Positions 51,601-60,430 are shown, counted from the first letter of the stretch. The stretch is 60,644 nucleotides of DNA from an uncultured Clostridium sp. (GCA_900557195.1 USRT01000011.1:1-60644), one strand, 5' to 3'. Translations and numbers: made by a program. Notes: a model not told the origin generated them from the letters alone.

Positions 51601-53024
51601 TACCAACTTCTGTAATCTTTTCTGTTCTAAAAGAAAAGCCTGTAGTTTCTAAATCTAGAACACAATAAGTTGTATTTATATCTTGTCCTTTTGGAAAAGA
51701 TACACAAGGCACCTTATCTGGTACTAAATATGCTTCAACACCATAAATTACCTTCATATCTGGATTATCAAAACCTAATAACTTATGTGCCTCTGGAAAT
51801 GCTTGTACAACACCATGGTCTGTAATCGCAATAGATTTCATGCCCCATTTCATTGCACGTTTTATTAAATCTTTTGCAGATGTCATTCCATCCATTTGAC
51901 TCATTTGTGTATGCATATGAAGTTCTACTCTTTTTACTTTTGCTTCATCTTTTCTTTCTTGTTTTTTCATTCCAGCTGTTTCTACAATAGTATTTGCAAT
52001 AACACCAAGTTCTTTCGCAAATGGGTCAAATTGCGCTGTACCACCAATTTTAAGTCCTTTAGCAGATTTTATTCTTCCGAGAAACAGTCTTAAATTTCTC
52101 TTTTTCTATAAAAGCTTTACATGTGATTGTGCTTGTTCCATCATATAAATCAAACATAAATAAAAATTTACCAGTTTTTAGTTCTCTTGAATCTGTATTT
52201 ATTACTTCTCCTTCAAGCGATATTTTTCCACTATCTATAGAAATATCTATTACTTTTACTAATGGATCTTTAATATTTTGATTTCTTCCTAATATTAAAG
52301 GTGTTATCTCTTCTGGTTCTTCTTGTTTACTTTCTTTGTTTTCACGCTTATCCTCTTGTTTATTGTTATTTACAGGTTGACCATTTACCTTAAGTTTAGA
52401 ATCTTGTAGGCTGGATTCTTTATTTTCTTTTGCAGGGTTATTTTCTTTTACATTATCTATTATATTAGATTTTTCTTGAACCTTTTTTATTACATCTTCT
52501 TGTAACTTTTGTCTATATTCTAAAGCTTTTACTTTGGTTTCTTCTGAATCATTATCCATATATTTTATTTTTAACTTCTGATTAAATACATTAAATATTA
52601 AATCTGATAGAATTTTATCCATATTTCTACCATAAAGTATATCGGAACCTGATAATTTTAAACTAATATTTAAATTATTTCCATCTAAATTTAAAATACT
52701 ATCCTTCAATAAAGCTTTAGTTAGAGGATGTTTATATGATAAATAATCTAAAATATCATCCCATTGATTTAAAAAGTTATTTTCTATTTCCTCTATATAA
52801 CTAATATGTATTAGTGCTTCCTTAAGCATAAATCTTTTAATTAAATATTTTTCAAATGCACCAACATCTTTTACTTTTATAGGTTTATCTGATAAAATAT
52901 TAACTTCTAATTTATTAGTCTTTTTGTATAAATTTATAGATTTTATTTTGGTATTTATAATATTACTATTTATTTCAAAATCTTTAAAAATTTCTTTTAG
53001 CATTTTTTCTTGAGCATCAGCCAT
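48607..53024 (-). CDS. polC: DNA polymerase III PolC, rejoined across five CGG sites
   Basis: 1470 residues, the normal length for the essential Gram-positive replicative polymerase. Order: N-terminal domain, OB fold (about 225-330), PHP (VELHMHTQMSQMDG), inserted DEDDh exonuclease (CVLDLETTGFSF..., LVAHNADFDIGFL, HRALDDVDTT), then palm and C-terminal domains. CGG sites: 52077-52079 (Gly316, VSGRIKSAKG), 50069-50071 (Gly985, PFETFLGFNGD before the catalytic PDIDLNFSGEYQ), 49918-49920 (Gly1035, TAFGYVKKYYEERG), 49845-49847 (Gly1059, IASGCTGIKRTTGQHPGG) and 49466-49468 (Gly1185, KFVRGMLLDTRPKT). Each replaced glycine is in a conserved block. No single frame holds more than about 640 residues. 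Last gene of the pyrH-polC operon. Confidence 0.95.
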
Positions 53025-53064
53025 ATTCTTTGTTACACCCTCCTAAAAGATATTGCATCATAAT

Positions 53065-53523
53065 TTATACAATAGAATTTAATTTATTATATACATTTTT
53101 AACATCTTCAATGTTATATATAACAATCCCATTATCTATTCCATTTTCTGCATTTGTATTAATAATTATATCTCCTAAATTAAAGAATGTTTGTAAGAAA
53201 CTTTGTACATATTTTATTTCTTTTATATTCTCATATTTGATATATTTATTTTCTACATTTATAAAATTCGAATTAAATATTAATTTATCTTTATAGAATT
53301 TATATTCAAATGATTTATATCTTTGTTTTTCGAATAATAATACAACAGTCATAACAATAGCAACTATTACTACAGCTATTAAATATACTATTAAAGTTTT
53401 ATATATTATAGATGGTATTAACATTAATATAAGTAATAATAATAAAATTGAACCTCTATGCAATATTTCATATATAATCCTAAATTTTGGTTTTATTTCT
53501 AATAATTCATTTTTTTCTTCCAT
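53065..53523 (-). CDS. PH-domain membrane protein
   Basis: 152 residues: two membrane helices (about 27-65) followed by a bacterial PH-like domain (YKFYKDKLIFNSNFINVENKYIKYENIKEIKYVQSF). Function unknown. It lies between rseP and polC in the operon, a place usually taken by ispG or proS. Confidence 0.75.
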   Translation of the reverse strand: MEEKNELLEIKPKFRIIYEILHRGSILLLLLILMLIPSIIYKTLIVYLIAVVIVAIVMTVVLLFEKQRYKSFEYKFYKDKLIFNSNFINVENKYIKYENIKEIKYVQSFLQTFFNLGDIIINTNAENGIDNGIVIYNIEDVKNVYNKLNSIV

Positions 53524-53603
53524 TTTACCTCTTATATGCTAATTCTAATAATTAACATATTTCCTCCTTTTTGTTAATATATTTTAATTTCAAATATATT
53601 AAT

Positions 53604-54861
53604 CTAAAATATTCTTAGTATATCATTATATGTTATATATATCGATAGTACTATAAGTATAGAAAAGCCTAACATTTGTATTGATATTTCTGTTTTTTCT
53701 TTTAAAGGCTTTCTTCTAATCCATTCTATTAATAAAATTACTATTTTTCCTCCATCTAGTGGTGGAAAAGGAAGTAAGTTAGTAACACCTAAAGATAAAG
53801 ATATCAATGAAATAATGTAAATATAATCTTTTATTCCTTCAGTATTTGAAACCACACTTGAAATTCCTACTGGCCCCATTAATTGGTCTGTTGACACATG
53901 ACCTGTAAAAAGCTGTTTTAAATTATCTAAAATAGAAAAACAAAAATCTACTGTTGAATTAAATGCATAATATATTTTATTTGTGAAAGTATTTTCAGCA
54001 AGCTTTAGATTAACACCTAAGTAATATTGTGATTTTTCTGTAGGAGTAATAGTAACTTCTTTTTCTTCTCCATGTCTTTGTACCAAAATTTTTAAATCTG
54101 ATTCTTTATTTTCATTAATTAACATTATTAATTTGCTCACATCATCTTTTGTATCTTCTCCATTTACTTTTAGTATAATATCATTTACTTCTAATCCTTG
54201 TTTTTTAGCAGGACTTTCTTCTTGCAATGCTACTATTTTAGTAGAATCACCTTCTTTTAGGTATATTCCTGTTTCTTTATATTTTACTTCATTTGGAATA
54301 ACCTCATATTCTAACAATTTATCATCTCTTTCTATTAAAACCTTTACTTTTTCTCCTTTAGACTTTAAAACCTGCCTATTTACATCTTCTTGGTTTATAA
54401 CCTTTTTGCCATTTATTCTCTTAATTTCATCACCAGCTTGCAAACCTGAAATTTGCGCATTATATCCATCTACTAGTGAATCTATTTTATTGCTTACAAA
54501 ATTAGTATTTGTTGTCATAAGTCCAAAATATAAAATTAATGCAAATATAATGTTTACTATACCGACCAGCTAACACTATAGCTATTCTTCTTGGAATAGA
54601 AGCTTTACTAAAAGAACCCTCTTTATCAGAGCGTTCTTCTTCACCTTCCATGCTTACAAATCCCCCTAAAGGGATTAATCTTAATGCATATTTTGTTTCT
54701 TTTACTTGTTTTTTCCAAATTGTAGGACCAAATCCTAATGCAAATTCATTTACTTTAACTTTGCAAAGCTTAGCTACAATAAAATGTCCACCTTCATGAA
54801 TAAAGACTAATAATCCTAAAAGAAATATAATTTTTATGGCATTTATAAAAAAAGTAAACAT
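53604..54861 (-). CDS. rseP: RIP metalloprotease RseP, rejoined across one CGG site
   Basis: 418 residues: zinc motif HEGGH in LLVFIHEGGHFIVAKL (about 19-34), PDZ domain(s) (AQISGLQAGDEIKRINGK; SPAKKQGLEVNDIILKVNGED), LDG motif NLLPFPPLDGGKI, four membrane helices. An intramembrane site-2 protease. CGG 54562-54564 (Gly100): +1 reading gives VLAGGIVNIIFALIL where most homologues have AGP-x-x-N, so glycine replaces the usual proline; the zero frame stops 17 codons later. ATG at 54861 is eight bases from GGAGG. Confidence 0.9.
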
Positions 54862-54909
54862 ATACATTTCCTCCAAATTAATAAATTTACATCTACACTT
54901 CATATCTTA

Positions 54910-55045
54910 TAAAAAGCACATCCTAGCTTATCAAGAGTTTAATATATCGCCACGTTTCAAGATTGGTTTAAAAAAATATATATTAAACTCTTGATAGGCG
55001 GTAACTATTTCCCTCTTAAATTAAAGACTATGAATTGTAACAATT
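54910..55045. repeat. Long hairpin element, copy 3 (internally deleted)
   Basis: Left arm 54922-54947 (CCTAGCTTATCAAGAGTTTA...) pairs with the right arm ending TAAACTCTTGATAGG at 54998; core retains CCACGTTTCAAGATTGGTTT, and TAGGCGGTAAC follows. The left half of the core found in copies 1 and 2 is missing. Sits where dxr is found in many Firmicutes operons. Confidence 0.7.
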
Positions 55046-55157
55046 TATAAACATAAAGCCCGTTCCTTATGAAAAGTAGTATTGTTTTTATAAACTATTT
55101 ATCATATACAGTTTCTATCACAAAACTAGTTAACATATCATATCTTACAAATATAAA

Positions 55158-55965
55158 TTAAAGTACAAATAATAATAGAAAATAAGCAAATGGTGCTATA
55201 AATATTAAACTATCTATTCTATCTAACATTCCTCCATGTCCTGGAAGTAGATTGCTAAAATCTTTAATTCCAACATATCTTTTTATACTTGATGCCGAAA
55301 AATCTCCTATTTGCCCTATTATACTTAATAAAATAGAAATGCCTGCTATATATAAGTAGTTAATGTTCATTCCTAAATATGTATTAATAACTAATGCATA
55401 TATTAAAGTTAAAACTGTTGCTCCAATTATTCCTCCTATACATCCTTCTATAGACTTGTTAGGACTAATTTCACTAAACTTATGTTTTCCAATTGTTTTT
55501 CCTACTATATATGCAAATATGTCTGTTCCCCATGCTGCAATTATTATGAACCATACAAGCAGTTTTCCATTTTCTGACCCCATAAGTAATGGCATATACA
55601 TTAAAAATAATGGTATATAACAAATCCCAAATAAAGTAATTGCAATATCTTTAATTGTAGTTTTCATATTAGAAATAATAACTTGTATAAAAAGCAGTAA
55701 TATACTAGTTGGTACTAATACTCCTATTGTTATAATTATATACTGTCTTGGCACAATATGTATTAATGATATTAAAGCACATGCTAAATATCCGAAGCCA
55801 ACACACTGGTTTTGCTTTTCCTTTAAAACTATCGAAATATTCATGTAAGCTCATTGCTGCAATTACTGCAAATAATACGTCCATTAAATATATATTTCCA
55901 AATATAAACACAATAATAACAATTGGTAATCCTATTACTGTTGTTAATATACGATTTAAATTCAT
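55158..55965 (-). CDS. cdsA: Phosphatidate cytidylyltransferase CdsA, rejoined across one CGG site
   Basis: 268 residues, multi-pass membrane enzyme making CDP-diacylglycerol for phospholipid synthesis. Signature: SPNKSIEGCIGGIIG and IKDFSNLLPGHGGMLDRIDSL near the C-terminus. CGG 55792-55794 (Gly58): +1 reading CWLGYLACALISLI reconnects the N-terminal helices (NRILTTVIGLPIVIIVFIFG) to the catalytic part. Four bases from uppS in the operon; essential in most bacteria, so a pseudogene is not plausible. Confidence 0.92.
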
Positions 55966-55968
55966 TTA

Positions 55969-56691
55969 CTATTTTCCTCCAAATTTTCTATTTCTAACTT
56001 CATAATTTTTTATTGCCTTTAGTAGATCTTCTTCTGAAAATTCTGGCCAATATTTATTATCAAAATAAAATTCTGTATAAGCTAATTGCCAAGGTAAGAA
56101 GTTACTTGTTCTTAATTCTCCGCTTGTTCTTATTAATAAATCTGGGTCTGGCTGTCCTTTTGTGTATAAATAGTTTGATATTAATTCTTCATTTATATCT
56201 TCGATTTCTATATTATTATTTTTTATTTCTTGGACGATTTGCTTAATAGCATATGTTATTTCTGCTCTTCCTCCATAATTAAAAGCAATATTTAAAGTTA
56301 GACCAGTATTTGCTTTAGTTCTTTCTATTGCTTTATTTATACTATTTTGCATTCCTTTTGAAAGTACTGAAATGTCACCTAATACTTTAATCTTTATATT
56401 TTCTGTATCTGCTCTTTTTGAAAAATCATTTAAATAATTTTGAAGTAATATCATTAAAGCACCGACTTCTTCTTTACTTCTTTTCCAATTTTCTGTAGAA
56501 AACGCATATACTGTTAAATATTTAATTCCTATATTATTACAATACTTTGCAATTCTTTCTAAATTTTCTGCACCTTTTTTATGCCCTTCTTTTATCTCTA
56601 AATTATTTTCTCTTGCCCATCTTCTGTTTCCATCCATAATTATAGCAATATGCTCTGGATAACTATTAGTCTCTAGATTGGTATTACTCAT
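55969..56691 (-). CDS. uppS: Undecaprenyl diphosphate synthase
   Basis: 240 residues, cis-prenyltransferase: HIAIIMDGNRRWA (catalytic Asp, about 13-25), GHKKGAENLERI, TVYAFSTENWKRS, and DLLIRTSGELRTSNFLPWQLAYTE. Makes the C55 lipid carrier for peptidoglycan. Complete, no in-frame CGG. Confidence 0.96.
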   Translation of the reverse strand: MSNTNLETNSYPEHIAIIMDGNRRWARENNLEIKEGHKKGAENLERIAKYCNNIGIKYLTVYAFSTENWKRSKEEVGALMILLQNYLNDFSKRADTENIKIKVLGDISVLSKGMQNSINKAIERTKANTGLTLNIAFNYGGRAEITYAIKQIVQEIKNNNIEIEDINEELISNYLYTKGQPDPDLLIRTSGELRTSNFLPWQLAYTEFYFDNKYWPEFSEEDLLKAIKNYEVRNRKFGGK

Positions 56692-56702
56692 ATTTTTCTC
56701 CT

Positions 56703-57599
56703 TTATTTATTTCTATTTGCAATATATAATGCTAATTCTTTTAAAAATTCATCATCTGTTTTATAAGAAGATACAATTTCTACTGCTTCTTTTGTTATAC
56801 TGTTTAACATTTTTTCTGCTTCTTCTAATCCATATTTACTAACATATGTACATTTCCCTTTTTCTTTATCATTTCCTACTGGTTTACCTAAAACTTCAGC
56901 ATCTCCTATTTCAGATAGTATATCATCTTTTATTTGAAATGCTAATCCTATTTTTTCTGCATATAAAGATAACTTTTCAATATCTTTATATGTCCCACCA
57001 GCAATTATTGCACCAGCTTTAACAGAAGCCTTTATTAATGCTCCAGTTTTATTTTTATGCATATATTCTAAATAGTCACTTGAAATTTGTTTTCCTTCAT
57101 ACTCTGTATCTATATACTCTCCTGCAATCATTCTATCAATTCCATAAGAAATTTCACTCATTGCTTTAATTTTTCTATATTTTATATTTTCATCTTTACT
57201 ATTAATAATATCATCAATCATTATCATATATGCATTATTTAACAATGAATCTCCTGCTAATATTGCAGTTGCCTCATTAAATTTTTTATGATTAGTAAGC
57301 TTTCCTCTTCTATAATCATCATTATCTATGCTTGGTAAATCATCATGTATAAGAGAAAAAGTATGTATCATTTCCATAGCTACAGCAAAAGGAAGACATT
57401 CTTCCACATTTTGCTTAAATAATTTATATGTTTCTAATATTAAAATTGGTCTTAATCGTTTGCCTCCAGCAAGTAAACTATATTTTGTAGATTCATTTAA
57501 TATGCCTTCTGGACAATCAGTATTTTTAAAATACTTTTCAAAACTATCATTAATTAATTTTGCATCATCTATTAGTGCTTGTTTAAAATCCATAACCAT
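56703..57599 (-). CDS. ispA: Polyprenyl (farnesyl/geranylgeranyl) diphosphate synthase
   Basis: 298 residues: first aspartate-rich motif HDDLPSIDNDDYRRG (DDxxxxD form, about 90-104), LAGDSLLNNAY, GQ-like region and second motif AFQIKDDILSEIGD. It supplies the allylic primer to UppS, its next neighbour. The ribosome binding site before the start is weak, with an overlapping tiny open frame just upstream. Confidence 0.92.
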   Translation of the reverse strand: MVMDFKQALIDDAKLINDSFEKYFKNTDCPEGILNESTKYSLLAGGKRLRPILILETYKLFKQNVEECLPFAVAMEMIHTFSLIHDDLPSIDNDDYRRGKLTNHKKFNEATAILAGDSLLNNAYMIMIDDIINSKDENIKYRKIKAMSEISYGIDRMIAGEYIDTEYEGKQISSDYLEYMHKNKTGALIKASVKAGAIIAGGTYKDIEKLSLYAEKIGLAFQIKDDILSEIGDAEVLGKPVGNDKEKGKCTYVSKYGLEEAEKMLNSITKEAVEIVSSYKTDDEFLKELALYIANRNK

Positions 57600-57742
57600 C
57601 TATGTTAGTTTATTTGTCTAACATATTCTCCTTTCCGACTAACTTTTTTACTTTTAAAAATGCGTATTTTTTTGTAGTTAACCTTCGTAGTAAGCTATCT
57701 AAACTTTGCATAATATGTATTTCTATTTATATAATATTTTAT

Positions 57743-58291
57743 CTATATACTCATTATTTCTTTTTCTTTATTTTCTAATATATTATCAATTGAAGCTATA
57801 TTTTTATCTGTTATTTTTTGTATATCTTCTTCTGCTTGTTTTAATTCATCTTCTGTAATCTCGCTATCTTTTTGCATTTTTCTATAACTATCTATACTAT
57901 CTCTACGAATACTTCTTACTGCTATTCTTGCTTCTTCTGCTATTTTTTTAACTTCTTTAACAAGTTCTTTTCTTCTTTCTTCATTTAATTCTGGGAAATT
58001 TAATCTAATTACTTTTCCATCATTATTTGGATTAATTCCTATATCAGCTTTTAATATTTCTCTTTCTATCTCTTTTAATATTCCTGTATCCCATGGTTGT
58101 ATTACAATTAGTCTTGCTTCTGGAACAGAAATTCCAGCAACTTGATTTATTGGAGTTGGCACGCCATAATAATCTACTTTTATTTTATTTAATATGGCTG
58201 GATTTGCGCGACCAGCTCTAATTTCTGATAAATTTTCCTCATAAACACTTACTGTTTTTTTCATTTTTTCTTCTAAATCTGTGTAATTCAT
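57743..58291 (-). CDS. frr: Ribosome recycling factor
   Basis: 182 residues: EEKMKKTVSVYEENLSEIRAGRANPAILNKI near the start, VDYYGVPTPINQVA, and the RKELVKEVKKIAEEARIAVRSIRRD helix. Splits post-termination ribosomes with EF-G. Complete with AAAGGAGAGG upstream. Confidence 0.96.
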   Translation of the reverse strand: MNYTDLEEKMKKTVSVYEENLSEIRAGRANPAILNKIKVDYYGVPTPINQVAGISVPEARLIVIQPWDTGILKEIEREILKADIGINPNNDGKVIRLNFPELNEERRKELVKEVKKIAEEARIAVRSIRRDSIDSYRKMQKDSEITEDELKQAEEDIQKITDKNIASIDNILENKEKEIMSI

Positions 58292-58507
58292 AATATCCTC
58301 TCCTTTTATTTTTTATAATTAATTAGATAAATTTAATTATTACCATATTATAATATTTAATTTTATACTTTACTATTAGTAAAAATTAGTTACTAGTATC
58401 ATTAATATCTAGTTATAAATTTTACTTCTACATAGAAACTAGGTTCAAATTGATATTTAAAGAATGATTAGTAACAAAAATAAAATTTACTTCTATAAAT
58501 ATCAAAT

Positions 58508-59215
58508 TTATTTTACTAATGTTCCTACTTTCTCACCTTTAACAGCTTTTATTATATTTTCTGTATTATCCATTGCAAATACTATTAATGGTATATTATT
58601 ATCTTTGCATAATGAAATAGCTGTAGAATCCATTACTTTTAAATCTTTATTTAATATGTCTAGATAAGTTATTTCATCATATTTTATTGCATTCTCATCT
58701 TGTTTTGGATCTGCTGAATATACTCCATCAATTGTTTTTGCAACTAATATAACATCTGCTTCTATTTCTGCTGCTCTTAATGCTGCTGCTGTATCTGTTG
58801 TAAAGAATGGATTACCAGAACCGCAAGCAAAAATAACTACTCTTCCCTTTTCTAAGTGTTTTGTTGCTTTTCTTTTTATATATGGTTCTGCAACTTCTCT
58901 CATTTCGATTGCAGTTTGTACCCTTGTATACATTCCTCTTGATTCTAATGCATCTTGAAGAGCTAAAGCATTCATTGTTGTAGCAAGCATTCCCATATAA
59001 TCTGATGTAGTTCTTTCTATTTCTTTTCCATATCTACCACGCCAAAAATTTCCTGCTCCTACTACTATTGCAACTTGTACACCTAAATCTAGCATATTTT
59101 TTATTTGATCGCAAATTTTTCCAATTACTTCTGGTGATATACCAGTTTTTGCATCTCCTGCTAAAGCTTCTCCACTTAATTTTAATAAAACTCTTTTGTA
59201 TTTAATATCAGACAT
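58508..59215 (-). CDS. pyrH: UMP kinase
   Basis: 235 residues: RVLLKLSGEALAGD, VAIVVGAGNFWRGR, ERTTSDYMGMLATTMNALALQD and FACGSGNPFFTTDTAAALRA, typical of hexameric bacterial UMP kinase. First gene of the operon in this window; a 216-bp gap separates it from frr, in which I see nothing notable. Confidence 0.96.
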   Translation of the reverse strand: MSDIKYKRVLLKLSGEALAGDAKTGISPEVIGKICDQIKNMLDLGVQVAIVVGAGNFWRGRYGKEIERTTSDYMGMLATTMNALALQDALESRGMYTRVQTAIEMREVAEPYIKRKATKHLEKGRVVIFACGSGNPFFTTDTAAALRAAEIEADVILVAKTIDGVYSADPKQDENAIKYDEITYLDILNKDLKVMDSTAISLCKDNNIPLIVFAMDNTENIIKAVKGEKVGTLVK

Positions 59216-59400
59216 AACTATACTCTCCTTATCTTTTTTTATACTTTTGCTATTGTACCATATAATAAAAGATTTTTGCAGTATTTTTTTAAATTTTTAT
59301 AAAATATTTGTATTAATTTCAGTTTTTCCCTTAATATTATTTTTAATATTACAAAAACTATTATAAATAGATACTTTAAAGAATACTTTTAGGAGGAAAT

Positions 59401-60025
59401 ATGAATCAAATATTAATAACTAAAGAATATAATGAAAAACAAAAACTTAAAATATTTAGCTTTAAATTGCAATTTTATGTTTCACTTATTTCTTTTATTA
59501 TAATAATAGTATTATTTTCATCTATAGTTTATAGTAATACAAAAAAAGAACAAGAATCAAAACTTTTAACCGAATCATTTAATATTAGTACGTTATATGA
59601 TTCATATGCAACTGATATAGATAGATTAAGTACTGAGTCTTTTGTAATAGGAATTATTGAAATTGAAAAAATAAAAATTAATTATCCCATTTTATCTAAT
59701 CAAAATTCTGAACTTTTAAAAATTTCTCCTTGTAGATTTGCAGGTCCTACACCAAATAAAGTTCGGCAATCTATGTATTGCAGGACACAATTATGCAGAT
59801 AAACGATTTTTTGGTAGATTAAAAGAACTTGCAATTAATGATAAAATAACCATTTATGATTTATCTGGAAATAGTTTAGATTATTTTATTTACGAGAGAA
59901 AAGAAATCATTCCAAGTGATTTATCATGTATATCACAAGAAACAAATGGAGAAAAAATTGTAACATTAATTACATGTAATAACATGTCTGATAAAAGATT
60001 GCTAATAAAAGCAAAAACACTATAA
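59401..60025 (+). CDS. Sortase, rejoined across one CGG site
   Basis: 207 residues: membrane anchor (about 27-47), then the sortase barrel with IEIEKIKINYPIL, catalytic histidine in GNLCIAGHNYADKRFF and catalytic cysteine in VTLITCNN, arginine in SDKRLLIKA. Class D/E-like by motif and size. CGG 59764-59766 (Gly122; the only CGGC site) lies just before the histidine, so all three catalytic residues are reached only by +1 reading. AGGAGGAAAT precedes the ATG. The adjacent gene encodes an LPKTG protein, its likely substrate. Confidence 0.88.
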
Positions 60026-60085
60026 ACAAGCTAAAAGATATTTTAGATTATTTATAGTGTTTAAAATTTTATTTTATATTTCTTC

Positions 60086-60430
60086 TTATTTTATATTATA
60101 TTTTTTCACTTTTTTATATGCATATATTGCTGAAACACCACATATAACAGCAAAAGCTATTATTGCATAATCTTCTGTTATACCTGTTTTTGGTAAAGTT
60201 TCATTTGTTGATATATTGTTTGTAGTGTTGTTTGTATTTGTTATATCAGTTATATTATTTACAGTATTTGTAGTATTTGCATCAGGTGTGCTTGTAGTAT
60301 TTGTATCTCCTACTAAATCTTGTATTTGTTGAAAAAGATCATCATCAGTAGCAAAAACTGAAGTTTGTAAAACAACAAATAATAAACTTACAATTAAAAT
60401 TACACTTAAAATTTTTTTAGTTACTTTCAT
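60086..60430 (-). CDS. Small LPKTG cell-wall-anchored protein
   Basis: 114 residues: signal peptide (about 1-28, ending near SVFATDD), an Asn/Thr-rich stalk, then LPKTG at about 83-87, a hydrophobic helix (YAIIAFAVICGVSAIYAY) and a basic tail (KKVKKYNIK). This is a complete sorting signal. The mature protein would be only about 55 residues, mostly Asn/Thr repeats, resembling the Asn/Thr-rich tail of the PBP at 36019-38564. Convergent with the sortase gene. Confidence 0.85.
   Translation of the reverse strand: MKVTKKILSVILIVSLLFVVLQTSVFATDDDLFQQIQDLVGDTNTTSTPDANTTNTVNNITDITNTNNTTNNISTNETLPKTGITEDYAIIAFAVICGVSAIYAYKKVKKYNIK

Noticed and set aside
2782..59766. Interpreting the broken genes as pseudogenes or as a genome in decay
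   Set aside because: All breaks have the same +1 sense, occur at CGG, restore family sequence exactly, and affect essential genes several times; random decay would give mixed indels, stops and non-CGG sites.
2782..59766. Homopolymer-type sequencing errors as the cause of the frameshifts
   Set aside because: The breaks are not in A/T or G/C homopolymer runs but at single CGG triplets, and long A/T runs elsewhere in genes are free of frame errors.
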